Shown here: positions 47,107 through 55,970 of the stretch, one piece after another | Position numbering within the stretch: position 1 is the stretch's first letter | How the letters are laid out: each line of letters begins with the position of its first letter | Origin: Rhodoplanes tepidamans | GTDB lineage: Bacteria; Pseudomonadota; Alphaproteobacteria; Rhizobiales; Xanthobacteraceae | Assembly: GCF_030813915.1 (NCBI RefSeq) | Contig: NZ_JAUSUJ010000004.1 | Location: 124,001-188,000 of the forward strand | Length of the DNA: 64,000 bases | Direction of reading: 5' to 3' | The notes under the pieces: generated by a model | Databases searched by the model: none | Told to the model about the DNA's origin: nothing | What the model saw: the letters and a program-made list of their open reading frames with translations, nothing else | Translations under genes and position numbers: made by a program

Positions 47107-48312
47107 TTGGAGCTAGTTCTGACCGAATGGGCGTCCGCCCTGCTGCGGTGGCTGCACGTGGTCGCCGCCATGGCCTGGATCGGCAGCTCGTTCTACTTCA
47201 TCCACCTCGATCTCAGCCTGCGCGGCCGCCACGACGGCACGCCCCTGCCGGACGGCGTCAAGGGCGAGGCCTGGCAGGTGCACGGCGGCGGCTTCTATCA
47301 CATCGCCAAGTACCTGGTGGCCCCGGCCCGGATGCCGGACGAGCTCACCTGGTTCAAGTGGGAGGCCTACGCCACCTGGCTGTCGGGCTTCGCCCTGCTG
47401 GTGGTGGTCTACTATCTCGGCGCCGACCTGTTCCTGATCGACAAGGCCGTGCTCGACCTGACGGTGCCGCAGGCGGCCGGCCTCGCCTTCGGGACGCTGG
47501 TGGTCGCCTGGCTGGCCTACGAGGGCCTGTGCCGCTCGCCGCTCGGCAGGCACGAGGTGGCGCTGGCGCTCACCGGCTACGTCTTCCTGGTCGGGCTGAC
47601 CTGGGCCTTCACCCACATGTTCTCGGGCCGCGGCGCGCTGACCCAGATCGGGGCGCTGGTCGGCACCATCATGGTGGCGAACGTCTTCGTCATCATCATC
47701 CCGTTCCAGAAGAAGACCGTGGCGGCGCTCATCGAGGGCCGAAAGCCGGATCCGTATTGGGGCGAGATCGGCAAGCAGCGCTCGGTGCACAACAACTATC
47801 TGACGCTGCCGGTCGTCTTCCTGATGCTGTCGAACCACTATCCGCTGGTCTTCGCGACGAAGTACAACTGGCTCATCGTCGCGATCGTGCTGCTGATCGG
47901 CCCGGTGATCCGGCACTTCTACAACACGCGGCACGCCGGCAAGGGCAGCCCGTGGTGGACCTGGGCGGTCGCCGCGGCGGGCGTCGCCGCCATCGTCTGG
48001 CTCTCCATGGCGGGGCCGCGCGAGACCAGGACCGGCGCGCTGCCGGCGACGCCGGCCTTCGCCGAGGTCAGCGACGTCGTCATCTCCCGCTGCAGCATGT
48101 GCCACGCCGGCGAGCCGGTGTGGGCCGGCATCGGCCACGCCCCGAAGGACCTGCGGCTCGACGACCCGGAGACCATCCGGCGCCACGCCCGGCTGATCGA
48201 GCTGCAGGCGGTGCGCAGCCACGCGATGCCGCCCGGCAACGTGACCGAGATGACGCTCGACGAACGCGCCCTCCTCGCCGCCTGGCTCGCCGCCGGCGCG
48301 CCGGGGGAGTGA
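47107..48312 (+). CDS. puuD: Urate hydroxylase PuuD (membrane, cytochrome c fused)
   Basis: Oxidises urate to 5-hydroxyisourate, passing electrons to the respiratory chain rather than directly to O2. 401 residues: an N-terminal membrane region with about eight helices beginning LRWLHVVAAMAWIGSSFYFIHLD, with several His and the SVHNNYLTLPVVFLMLSNHYP segment, and a C-terminal cytochrome c domain with CSMCH at 329-333 and Met ligand region HAMPPGN. No ATG fits; the TTG at 47107, about 9 bp after GAGG, is the best start. Divergent from urtA and next to uraD-uraH. Confidence 0.9.
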   Translation: MELVLTEWASALLRWLHVVAAMAWIGSSFYFIHLDLSLRGRHDGTPLPDGVKGEAWQVHGGGFYHIAKYLVAPARMPDELTWFKWEAYATWLSGFALLVVVYYLGADLFLIDKAVLDLTVPQAAGLAFGTLVVAWLAYEGLCRSPLGRHEVALALTGYVFLVGLTWAFTHMFSGRGALTQIGALVGTIMVANVFVIIIPFQKKTVAALIEGRKPDPYWGEIGKQRSVHNNYLTLPVVFLMLSNHYPLVFATKYNWLIVAIVLLIGPVIRHFYNTRHAGKGSPWWTWAVAAAGVAAIVWLSMAGPRETRTGALPATPAFAEVSDVVISRCSMCHAGEPVWAGIGHAPKDLRLDDPETIRRHARLIELQAVRSHAMPPGNVTEMTLDERALLAAWLAAGAPGE

Positions 48313-48367
48313 GCGAACCGAATGCCTGTGCCGGGACGTAATGCAATGAGCTGCCGCGGCCTCCGAA

Positions 48368-48530
48368 ACCCTCTCCCCTCGCGGGTCGCGCGCTTGCGCG
48401 ACAAGAGGGTGGGTCCGAGCGAAGCTCGGACCCGGGTGAGGGGGGCCTCCGCGAGCTCGGCATTCGCGGCACGCCCCCTCACCCGCCCTCGCTCCGCGAG
48501 GGCACCCTCTCCCGCGAGGCGAGAGGGTTT
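48368..48530. repeat. Extragenic palindromic repeat, family B (paired, long)
   Basis: Two hairpin-rich halves (CCCTCTCCCCTCGCGGG with AAGAGGGT, and CACCCTCTCCCGCGAGGCGAGAGGG) with ACCCGGGTGAGGGG between them. It fills most of the gap between puuD and the uraD-uraH gene. Confidence 0.8.
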
Positions 48531-48548
48531 TGTGCGGAGACGTCTCGC

Positions 48549-49436
48549 ATGACCCCCATCCCCCTCGACACCCTGAACGCCGCCAGCGCGCAAGACTTCG
48601 TCGCGGCGCTGGCCGACATCTTCGAGCACTCGCCCTGGGCGGCCGAGGCGGTCGCGTCGGCGCGGCCGTTCGGATCGGTCGCGGCGCTGCGCGACGCCAT
48701 GGTGGCGGCGGTCCGGGCCGCCGGTCCGGAGCGCCAGCGCGCGCTGCTCGCCGCGCATCCGGACCTCGCCGGCAAGGCGGCGCGGGCCGGCGACCTCACC
48801 GCCTCCTCGACCGCCGAGCAGGCGAGCGCCGGGCTCGACCGGCTGAGCGAGGACGAGTACGCCGCCTTCCACCGGCTCAACGACGCCTACCGGGGCAAGC
48901 ACGGGATCCCGTTCATCGTCTGCGTGCGCCGCCACACCAAGGCGTCGATCCTGCGCCAGTTCGAGCGCCGGCTCGCCAGCGACAGCGCGGCCGAGCACGA
49001 GACGGCGCTCGCCGAGGTGTTCCGGATCGCCGCGCTGCGGCTCGACCAGACGATCCAGGCGCCGGACCGGCTGCCGCTCGCCGGCCGCCTGTCGACCCAC
49101 GTGCTCGACACCCATGGCGGCACGCCGGCCCGGGGCATCCCGGTGACGCTGTACGAGCTCGGTCCCGGCGAGGCGCGCCGGGTCGTCGCCACCGCGGTCA
49201 CCAACCACGACGGCCGCACCGACGCGCCGCTGATCGGCGGCCGGCCGGTGCCGATCGGCACCTACGAGCTGGTCTTCACGGTCGCGGCCTATTTCGCCGG
49301 GCGCGGCGTGCCGCTCGCCGACCCGCCTTTCCTCGACGCGGTGCCGCTCCGCTTCGCGGTGGCGGAGGCCGAGGGCCACTACCACGTGCCGCTGCTGGTC
49401 ACGCCGTGGAGCTTCTCGACCTATCGCGGCAGCTGA
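48549..49436 (+). CDS. Bifunctional OHCU decarboxylase / 5-hydroxyisourate hydrolase (UraD-UraH fusion)
   Basis: Performs the two steps after urate oxidation, giving S-allantoin. Residues 1-165 are the helical OHCU decarboxylase domain with catalytic H70 (AAHPDLAGKA), E90 (STAEQ) and GIPFIVCVRRHTKASIL. Residues 180-295 are the transthyretin-like HIU hydrolase: LSTHVLDTHGGTPARGIPV (H184), HYHVPLLVTPWSFSTYRGS with the diagnostic terminal YRGS. The order is decarboxylase first, hydrolase second, as in plant TTL proteins. It lies 236 bp downstream of puuD, so the two probably work in series. Confidence 0.95.
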   Translation: MTPIPLDTLNAASAQDFVAALADIFEHSPWAAEAVASARPFGSVAALRDAMVAAVRAAGPERQRALLAAHPDLAGKAARAGDLTASSTAEQASAGLDRLSEDEYAAFHRLNDAYRGKHGIPFIVCVRRHTKASILRQFERRLASDSAAEHETALAEVFRIAALRLDQTIQAPDRLPLAGRLSTHVLDTHGGTPARGIPVTLYELGPGEARRVVATAVTNHDGRTDAPLIGGRPVPIGTYELVFTVAAYFAGRGVPLADPPFLDAVPLRFAVAEAEGHYHVPLLVTPWSFSTYRGS

Positions 49437-49632
49437 CCGGCGGGCCGCCGTCGGCCCGCCGTGCAGATCCGGGCCGGCACACGCGACACCACGCCCCGGC
49501 AGCCCCGCGCGATTGCGATTTCGGGATTTCGTCCGCGGCGGTATTGTGAGCAGCCGCGGTCCTCTCGCCTATTTTTAGTGCAGCGATTTCGGCGCTCTGC
49601 CGCGGACTTGCGGCATCGTCTGGTGAATCGAG

Positions 49633-49648
49633 TGGCACGCGGCTTGCT
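49633..49648 (+). promoter_or_regulatory. Sigma-54 (-24/-12) promoter of ABC transporter operon
   Basis: TGGCACG-CGGC-TTGCT matches the sigma-54 consensus TGGCACG-N4-TTGCW exactly. It lies 46 bp before the start codon of the binding protein gene. The rest of the 257-bp gap shows no gene. Confidence 0.8.
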
Positions 49649-49693
49649 CACGTTCCGGGCGATCCACCCGGCATGGCCAAGGGGAGCTTCCGA

Positions 49694-50731
49694 ATGACCA
49701 AGCCTCGCGCGACCGGTTCCGTCGTGACCGGTTCTCTCGCGATCGGCGTGCTGGCGGCGGGCCTCGCGCTCGCCGCTCCCGCCTTCGCCGACACCGACGT
49801 CAAGTTCGCCCTCGACTGGAAGTTCGAGGGGCCGTCGGCGCCCTATTTCGTCGCGCTCGACAAGGGCTACTACAAGGCCGAGGGCCTCAACGTGACGATC
49901 GACACCGGGCCCGGCTCGGTCGCCGGCATCGCCCGCGTCGCCGCCGGCACCTATCCGCTCGGCTTCTTCGACATCAACTCGCTGGTCAAGTTCCGCGACC
50001 AGAACCCCGACAAGGCCGTCAAGGCGGTGATGATGGTCTACGACCAGCCGCCCTTCGCGATCGCCACCACCACCAAGACCGGCATCGCCAAGCCGAAGGA
50101 CCTGGAAGGCAAGGTGCTCGGCGCGCCCGCCGCGGACGGCGCCTTCGCCCAGTGGAAGGCCTTCGTCAAGGAGAACGGCATCGACGACTCCAAGGTGAAG
50201 ATCGAGAACATCGGCTTCCCGGTGCGCGAGCCGATGCTGGCCGACGGCAAGGTCGACGCCATCACGGGCTTCTCCTTCTCGATGTACTTCAACCTGCTGC
50301 AGCGGAACCTGAAGCCGGCCGACATCAAGGTGATGCTGATGTCCGACCACGGCCTGGTGCTGTACGGCAACGCCATCATGGTCAACCCGGACTTCGCCAA
50401 GGCGAACCCGAAGATCGTGGCCGGCTTCGTGCGCGCCACCATCAAGGGCGTGCAGGACACCATCAAGGACCCCGAGGCGGCCATCAAGTCGGTGATGAAG
50501 CGCAACGAGACGGCCGACGAGAAGACCGAGCTCGAGCGCCTGAAGATGTCGCTGCGCGACAACTTCGTCACCCCGTGGGTCAAGGCCAACGGCCTCGGCG
50601 GCGTCGACATGGCGCGGCTGTCGAAGTCGATCGACCAGATCGGCATCACCTACGAGTTCAAGGCCAAGCCGAAGGCCGAGGACGTGTTCACCAGCGAGTT
50701 CCTGCCCCCCGCGGCCGATCGCAAGCTGTAG
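49694..50731 (+). CDS. NMT1/THI5-like ABC transporter substrate-binding protein
   Basis: A periplasmic binding protein of 345 residues with signal peptide (1-32, APAFADTD). Features are FALDWKFEGPSAPYFVALDKGYYKAEGLNV, a GPGSVAGIARVAAGTYPLGFFDINS ligand loop, and KPKDLEGKVLGAPAADG. The relatives include receptors for pyrimidines, riboflavin and sulfonates; substrate is unknown. Start 49694 follows GGGGAG; an ATG 21 bp earlier is in frame. It heads an operon with its ATPase and permease and has a consensus -24/-12 promoter, so the solute is likely a nitrogen source, perhaps a purine-related compound. Confidence 0.88.
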   Translation: MTKPRATGSVVTGSLAIGVLAAGLALAAPAFADTDVKFALDWKFEGPSAPYFVALDKGYYKAEGLNVTIDTGPGSVAGIARVAAGTYPLGFFDINSLVKFRDQNPDKAVKAVMMVYDQPPFAIATTTKTGIAKPKDLEGKVLGAPAADGAFAQWKAFVKENGIDDSKVKIENIGFPVREPMLADGKVDAITGFSFSMYFNLLQRNLKPADIKVMLMSDHGLVLYGNAIMVNPDFAKANPKIVAGFVRATIKGVQDTIKDPEAAIKSVMKRNETADEKTELERLKMSLRDNFVTPWVKANGLGGVDMARLSKSIDQIGITYEFKAKPKAEDVFTSEFLPPAADRKL

Positions 50732-50921
50732 CCTCCATGCGTCGCTCCGGTGCACGGGCCGAGCGCCCGCGCACCGGGCTTCACACGCACGGAAGGGGAT
50801 CACGGTATCCGGTCTCCGCCCTCCGGGACGGCACGATCGGAACGACGGCCAACAACGAGTCCACCATGCGTTTCACTTCTTCCCGCCGCGCCCGCGGCCC
50901 GATGTCGGCGGACGCCGCATC

Positions 50922-51710
50922 ATGACGGCGTTCGTCGACATCGAGGACGTCACCCTCGTCTACAAGGGCGCCTCCGGCGGCGTGCACGCGCTCGACCGGT
51001 TCGGCGTCAGCCTGCAGAAAGGCGAGTTCGCCGCCGTGGTCGGTCCGTCCGGCTGCGGCAAGTCCTCGCTGATGAAGCTGGTCACCGGCCTGCTGCCGCC
51101 CGACTTCGGCAAGATCGCCATCGACGGCACCCCGGTGCGCGGCCCGGTCAAGATGGCCGGCATGGCGTTCCAGAACCCCAACCTGCTGCCGTGGCGCAAG
51201 GTCATCGACAACGTGCTGCTGCCGCTCGAGATCGTGCAGCCGCACCGGTCCCGGTTCCGGCGCGAGAAGGAGCGCTATCGCGAGGAGGCGAAGGCCCTGC
51301 TCGCCACCGTCGGCCTCGACGGCTTCGCCGAGCGCTTCCCGTGGGAGCTGTCGGGCGGCATGCAGCAGCGCGTCTCGCTGTGCCGCGCCCTGATCCACCA
51401 GCCGGCGCTGCTGATGCTCGACGAGCCCTTCGCGGCGCTGGACGCGTTCACGCGCGAGGAGCTGTGGTGCGTCCTGCGCGACCTCTGGCAGAAGATCGGC
51501 TTCACCGTGATCCTGGTGACGCACGACCTGCGCGAGGCGACCTTCCTGGCCGACCGCATCCACATGATGAGCGCCCGGCCCGGACGCCTGGTGCTGACCA
51601 AGGAGATCCCGTTCCCGCGTCCGCGGCCGATCGAGGTCTGTTACGAGGCCGCCTTCACGGACATCGTCCACGAGCTGCGGGCCAAGATCGGCGAGGTGCG
51701 GAAAGGATGA
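50922..51710 (+). CDS. ABC transporter ATPase (NitT/TauT type)
   Basis: A 262-residue ATPase of the nitrate/taurine group. Walker A VGPSGCGKSSLMK, Q-loop AFQNPNLLPWRKV, signature LSGGMQQRVSLCRAL, Walker B LLMLDEPFAALDAFTRE and switch VTHDLREATFLADRI. It follows the receptor gene after 190 bp without another gene and overlaps the permease start by 4 bp. Confidence 0.93.
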   Translation: MTAFVDIEDVTLVYKGASGGVHALDRFGVSLQKGEFAAVVGPSGCGKSSLMKLVTGLLPPDFGKIAIDGTPVRGPVKMAGMAFQNPNLLPWRKVIDNVLLPLEIVQPHRSRFRREKERYREEAKALLATVGLDGFAERFPWELSGGMQQRVSLCRALIHQPALLMLDEPFAALDAFTREELWCVLRDLWQKIGFTVILVTHDLREATFLADRIHMMSARPGRLVLTKEIPFPRPRPIEVCYEAAFTDIVHELRAKIGEVRKG

Positions 51711-52480
51711 ACACGCACACCATCGAGCGGCTGTCGCCGTGGCTGTTCACCATCGCCATGTTCCTGATCTGGGAGGTGGTGTGCCGGGCCTTCCGGGTCG
51801 ACCCCTTCATCCTGCCGGCGCCGTCGCAGATCTTCGTCGCGATGGCGCAGTACTGGTGGCCGCTGGCGAAGAACTCCTTCGTCACGCTGTGGACCACGCT
51901 CGCCGGCTTCGCGCTCGCCGTGGTGTTCGGCATCGTGCTGGGGATCGTGGTCGGCTGGTCGCGGACCATCTATCGCGGCCTCTACCCGGTGATGATCGGC
52001 TTCAACTCCGTTCCCAAGGTCGCCGTGGTGCCGATCCTGGTCATCTGGTTCGGCATCGGCGAGATCCCGGCGATCCTCACCGCCTTCCTGATCTCGTTCT
52101 TCCCGATCGTCGTCAACGTCGCCACCGGCCTGTCGACCATCGAGCCGGAGCTCGAGGACGTGCTGCGGGCGCTGGGGGCGAAGAAGCTCGACATCATGCT
52201 GAAGATCGGCATCCCGCGCACCCAGCCCTACCTGTTCGGCTCGCTCAAGGTCGCCATCACGTTGGCCTTCGTCGGCACCGTGGTGTCGGAGACGATCGCG
52301 GCGAACGCCGGGCTGGGCTTCCTGATGGTGCAGGCGGGATCGAACTTCCAGATGCCGCTGGTGTTCGCCGGCCTGCTGCTGCTCGCCGCCGAGGGCATCA
52401 TCATGTACGCGGTCTTCGCCTACATCGAATCCTACTTCGTCGGCTGGGCGTTCCGCTCGTCGATGAGCGCGGCCGGGTGA
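51707..52480 (+). CDS. ABC transporter permease (NitT/TauT type)
   Basis: A 257-residue inner-membrane permease with six hydrophobic segments. The cytoplasmic coupling motif is present (EDVLRALGAKKLDIMLKIGIPRTQPYLFGSLKVA). It overlaps the ATPase by ATGA. With the receptor and ATPase it forms a complete importer. A strong terminator follows 51 bp later. Confidence 0.92.
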   Translation: MNTHTIERLSPWLFTIAMFLIWEVVCRAFRVDPFILPAPSQIFVAMAQYWWPLAKNSFVTLWTTLAGFALAVVFGIVLGIVVGWSRTIYRGLYPVMIGFNSVPKVAVVPILVIWFGIGEIPAILTAFLISFFPIVVNVATGLSTIEPELEDVLRALGAKKLDIMLKIGIPRTQPYLFGSLKVAITLAFVGTVVSETIAANAGLGFLMVQAGSNFQMPLVFAGLLLLAAEGIIMYAVFAYIESYFVGWAFRSSMSAAG

Positions 52481-52531
52481 CCGCCGGCGGTCCGCTGCGG
52501 CGGCCGCGACACGGACGGCATGGACGACACG

Positions 52532-52561
52532 AAGCCCCGGGCGGCGCGCCGCCCGGGGCTT
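52532..52561 (+). terminator. Intrinsic terminator of ABC transporter operon
   Basis: A perfect 14-bp stem, AAGCCCCGGGCGGC (52532-52545) with 52548-52561, around a 2-base centre and followed by TCTC. It is a convincing rho-independent terminator downstream of the permease gene, though with a short T-run. Confidence 0.8.
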
Positions 52562-52723
52562 TCTCGTGCCGGGAGGCGCGGCGGCTCGCGCAGCGCACGG
52601 CTCGCAGCGCGCGGGACGCCGGGCGACGAATGCGCGACGGCCGCGACGACGATGTCGGTCGCGGCCGTCACGACGCAATCGATGATGGCAATATCGGCCG
52701 TCGGGCCGAAACGCGGGCGCCGG

Positions 52724-52918
52724 TCAGGCGGGGACGCAGGTGCCCTCGACCGGGCAGACCGCCGCGCATTGCGGCTCGTCGAAGTGCCCCTCGCACTGCG
52801 TGCACTTGACGGCGTCGATGATGTAGATGTCGCCCTTCATGCTGATCGCGCTGTTGGGGCATTCGAACTCGCAGGCGCCGCAGGCGGTGCATTGCGAGGC
52901 GATGATCTTGTAGGCCAT
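52724..52918 (-). CDS. 2[4Fe-4S] ferredoxin (Alvin/FdxN type)
   Basis: A 64-residue electron carrier. The first cluster motif is [12 protein letters not shown], and the second [18 protein letters not shown] has the eight-residue insert between the second and third Cys found in Allochromatium-type ferredoxins, usually low potential. The ATG at 52918 follows AAGGAG. No nitrogenase or other partner gene is adjacent, so its redox partner is unknown. The upstream region is unusually AT-rich. Confidence 0.92.
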   Translation of the reverse strand: MAYKIIASQCTACGACEFECPNSAISMKGDIYIIDAVKCTQCEGHFDEPQCAAVCPVEGTCVPA

Positions 52919-52969
52919 GACGGCACACTCCTTCGTACCGTTATGGGGTAGCAGGCTCACCCCCATCGC

Positions 52970-53015
52970 GGCTATTTGGAGAAATACGGATTAGAATAAT
53001 TAAAAAGTACTGCGG
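52970..53015. promoter_or_regulatory. AT-rich promoter-like patch between ferredoxin and hypothetical gene
   Basis: A stretch with CTATTTGGAGAAATACGG and GAATAATTAAAAAG, strongly AT-rich against a 70 percent GC background. It lies in a divergent gap and is probably a promoter for one or both genes. No -24/-12 match was found. Confidence 0.4.
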
Positions 53016-53114
53016 CCATCTCGAATGTGCTGCAGCCTTGCCGGCCGGGAGCCGGCGACGCTAACAGAGGCGCGCGAACCCGCCGCCCCGGGCTGTCCCG
53101 GAACAGGAGTCCCG

Positions 53115-53552
53115 ATGACCCGAACCGCCGTCCCGCGCCGCCTCGCGGCCACCCTGTCGGGCGTCGCGCTGCTCGCCGCCGCCACGGCGACGACCGTCGC
53201 CGCGGAGCGGCAGCGGCCGAGCAACCTGTTCACCGCCTCGGGCTTCACGGTGCGGTTCGCCGACACGCCGGAGCGCGCCGCGCAGCTGCGCGCGCTGCCG
53301 CCGGAGCGGCTCGCGGTCCGCCGCAAGGCCGGCCGGACGTACTACGTCTACGCCGATCCGAAGGGCTGCAACTGCGCCTATGTCGGCACGCCCGAGGCCT
53401 ATGCGACCTACCGCAACGGCGGACCCGGCGCGCCCGCGATCGACGGCGGCCCGCCGCCCGACTACGTGCAGGAGATGGAGCGCAGCATCGACGACGACGG
53501 CTCGGTGCTGGAGCCCGGCAGCACGCTCGGCGGCTTCCTCGACGAGGAGTGA
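53115..53552 (+). CDS. Exported hypothetical protein, 145 aa
   Basis: Family not recognised. A signal peptide (1-30, TTVAAERQ) precedes a small mature domain with a paired-Cys region (ADPKGCNCAYVGTPEAY), suggesting a disulfide or metal site, and an acidic C-terminus (SIDDDGSVLEPGSTLGGFLDEE). ATG 53115 is preceded by AACAGGAG. It stands alone. Confidence 0.6.
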   Translation: MTRTAVPRRLAATLSGVALLAAATATTVAAERQRPSNLFTASGFTVRFADTPERAAQLRALPPERLAVRRKAGRTYYVYADPKGCNCAYVGTPEAYATYRNGGPGAPAIDGGPPPDYVQEMERSIDDDGSVLEPGSTLGGFLDEE

Positions 53553-53590
53553 GTTCGCCATCGCCGGACTCGGCTGGTCGGCTCGCCGCC

Positions 53591-53700
53591 AGTCCGGGGC
53601 GCGGGCCGAAGGCGCGCGAACCCGGACTCCAGCCGGGATCTCGAGGCGTGCCGCTGCAGTCCCGTTTCGCGCGCTGTCGCGCGCGCGCCCCGGAATCACC
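53591..53700. repeat. Extragenic palindromic repeat, family A (degenerate)
   Basis: AGTCCGGGGCGCGGGCCG, AACCCGGACTCCAGCC and GCGCCCCGGAATCACC recall the other family A copies with several changes. It lies between convergent small genes. Confidence 0.6.
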
Positions 53701-53705
53701 AGGCA

Positions 53706-53921
53706 TCACACGTCGTCGTCGGCCGCCGGCGTGAGCATGTCGACGAGGACGGCGACGCGGCCGGTCGGCAGCGCCCGGCCGTCGTTCACCAGCGCCTCGT
53801 CGGCGTTCACCCAGGCCCAGGCCTCGGCCAGCTCCGCCGGCGATGCGCCGGTCTGCACGATCTCGGCCAGCAGCACCTCGTCGATGGGTCCGAGGATCGC
53901 GACGATCTCGTCCGACGTCAT
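53706..53921 (-). CDS. Small hypothetical protein, 71 aa
   Basis: Family not recognised. An acidic 71-residue protein beginning MTSDEIVAILGPIDEVLLAEI, with an Ala-rich helical middle (ELAEAWAWVNADEALVND). It has an excellent ribosome site (AGGAGG, about 5 bp before the ATG). No membrane segment. Confidence 0.55.
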   Translation of the reverse strand: MTSDEIVAILGPIDEVLLAEIVQTGASPAELAEAWAWVNADEALVNDGRALPTGRVAVLVDMLTPAADDDV

Positions 53922-54151
53922 GGCGACCTCCTGCGTCGGGAGGACCCGTCCTGTCCGCACACGACGCGGCCGACGGTCGCCCTCCGGTCGTAAGCTTCGA
54001 TTAATCATAGCACGCGATCGGCGACGGTTTCTCCGCGAGGCGCCGCCGCCGCGGTGCGGGAGTGCAGGAAATACGATGGTAGGGCCGCGATTCCCCTGAT
54101 TCCGCAGCCGCTCACGAAGGCGCATGATCCCGGTCCGGGGGAACAGGCAGC

Positions 54152-54445
54152 ATGGCGAGACATCGCTTCGCGATCCACATGCAGGTGAGCGGCCTCGACC
54201 TCGTCGAGTTCGGATCGAAGTCGGCTGCGCGCAAGTTCCAGCAGGCGACCGACCAGTTCTTCTTCGACGGCCGCCGTGCCGCGCTGTTCGAGGCGCTGAT
54301 CGCGCTCGGCATGGACGCGCGGACGATCCGCTGGCATGCCGATCATCCCGGCGAGCGCATGCCCTGCTGCGTCAATGCCGGCATCGCCATTCCGCCGCGT
54401 CCCGCCCGCCGCCCGTCGCCGCGCCGCGTCCAGCGCGCGCCCTGA
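54152..54445 (+). CDS. Small basic hypothetical protein, 97 aa
   Basis: Family not recognised. A 97-residue protein with a compact helical start (MARHRFAIHMQVSGLDLVEFG, then a Phe/Gln-rich helix FQQATDQFFFDG) and a Pro/Arg-rich basic tail. One CC pair occurs at about residue 71. The evidence that it is translated is codon use and a purine-rich site (GGGGGAACAGG) upstream. Confidence 0.45.
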   Translation: MARHRFAIHMQVSGLDLVEFGSKSAARKFQQATDQFFFDGRRAALFEALIALGMDARTIRWHADHPGERMPCCVNAGIAIPPRPARRPSPRRVQRAP

Positions 54446-54508
54446 GCGACGGAACACGCAAGGCTTGCCGGCCCTGCGAGCGCCGCCGGCGCCGATCAGC
54501 CCCCCGCG

Positions 54509-55966
54509 TCAGAACGAGCCGACCAGCGAGCCGAGCCCGATCACCACGGCGAGGGCGACGAGGGCGCCGACGATGCCGACCATGACGATGTCGAGATAGC
54601 CCTCGCGGTGGGTGGTGCCGCACACCGCGAGCAGCGTCACCACGGCACCGTTGTGGGGCAAGCTGTCGAGCGTGCCCGAGCCGATCACGGCGACCCGGTG
54701 CAGCAGCCCCGGGTCGATGCCCTGCTCGGCGGCGAGCCGCAGATAGGTGCTGCCCAGCGCGTCGAGCGCGATCGTCATGCCGCCCGAGGCGGAGCCGGTG
54801 AGCGCCGCCAGGATGTTGGTCGACACGGCGAGCGAGACCAGCGGGCCGCCCTCGATCGACAGCACCCAGTCGCGCACCACCGCGAAGGCCGGCAGCGCCG
54901 CCACCACGGCGCCGAAGCCGACCAGGCTGGCGACGCTGACGGCCGGCAGCACCGCGGCGTTGACGCCGGCGTCCATGCTGGTGCGCAGCGTGGAGAGGCG
55001 CCGCGGATTGAGCGCGACCACGGCGACGATCGCGGCGGCCAGCGCGACGATCACCGACCACACGCCGCCGACCGCCGAGAGCGAGGTGGCGCCCCAGCGC
55101 GGCTCGGCCAGGAACGCGGTGTCGAGCCGCGGCAGCACCACGAGCGACATCACCAGGTTCACCACGACGACCACGACCAGCGGCGTGAAGGCGGCGGCCG
55201 CCGGAGGCCCCGCCGAGGCCCGCTCGCCGCGCGGCGCCTCGACCGGATCGAACCCCTGCGCCACGGTCGCCCGCTCGCGCACGAGCGCGTCGGTCGCGGC
55301 GCTGTCGACGTCCGCCACCAGGCCGGGGCCGAAGCCCTCGCCGCGGCGGCGCGCCCGCCGCTCGGCGAAGGCGAGCCAGCCGAGCCCGAAGGCCAGCATG
55401 ATGATCGACGCGACGATGCCGAGGCCGGGCGCCGCGAAGGGCGTGGTGCCGAAGAACGGCATCGGAATGGCGTTCTGGATCGCCGGGGTGCCGGGCAGCG
55501 CCGACATGGTGAAGGTCGAGGTGCCGAGCGCGATCGCCGCCGGCATCAGCCGGCGCGGGATCTCGGCCGCCCGGAACAGCGCCTCGGCCATCGGCGCCAG
55601 CACGAAGAAGGCGACGAACAGGCTGACGCCGCCATAGGTGACGATGGCGCCGGCGATCACCACGGCCATCACGGCGCGGCGCGGCCCCAGCGTCCGGGTC
55701 ATCGCCTCGGCGATCGCCGACACCGAGCCGGAATCCTCCATCAGCTTGCCGAACAGCGCGCCGAGCAGGAAGATCGGGAAGAACTGCATGAGGAAGCGCG
55801 ACGCGCTGCCCATGAAGGTCTGGGTCCAGTGGGCGAGCAGCGGCTCGCTCGCGAAGGCGGCGGCGACCAGGGCCGCGAGCGGGGCGAGCAGCAGCACGCT
55901 CCAGCCCCGGTAGGCGAGCGCGATGAGCAGCGCGAGGCCGACGAGGATTCCGGCGAGCCCGAGCAT
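54509..55966 (-). CDS. GntP-family permease
   Basis: A 485-residue inner-membrane proton symporter of the gluconate/hydroxy-acid family with about twelve hydrophobic segments. Family marks are FFPIFLLGALFGKLMEDSGS, VIAGAIVTYGGVSLFVAFFVL, TFTMSALPGTPAIQNAIPMPFFGTTPFAAPG, and LTGSASGGMTIALDALG and TLDSLPHNGAVVTLLAVC near the end. The substrate cannot be inferred. It begins 4 bp after the patatin gene stop, so they share an operon. Confidence 0.92.
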   Translation of the reverse strand: MLGLAGILVGLALLIALAYRGWSVLLLAPLAALVAAAFASEPLLAHWTQTFMGSASRFLMQFFPIFLLGALFGKLMEDSGSVSAIAEAMTRTLGPRRAVMAVVIAGAIVTYGGVSLFVAFFVLAPMAEALFRAAEIPRRLMPAAIALGTSTFTMSALPGTPAIQNAIPMPFFGTTPFAAPGLGIVASIIMLAFGLGWLAFAERRARRRGEGFGPGLVADVDSAATDALVRERATVAQGFDPVEAPRGERASAGPPAAAAFTPLVVVVVVNLVMSLVVLPRLDTAFLAEPRWGATSLSAVGGVWSVIVALAAAIVAVVALNPRRLSTLRTSMDAGVNAAVLPAVSVASLVGFGAVVAALPAFAVVRDWVLSIEGGPLVSLAVSTNILAALTGSASGGMTIALDALGSTYLRLAAEQGIDPGLLHRVAVIGSGTLDSLPHNGAVVTLLAVCGTTHREGYLDIVMVGIVGALVALAVVIGLGSLVGSF

Positions 55967-55970
55967 CGGA

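Noticed and set aside
52724-52918. Part of a nitrogen-fixation cluster
   Set aside because: The ferredoxin type is common near nif, but no nif or fix gene is adjacent and no -24/-12 promoter precedes it.
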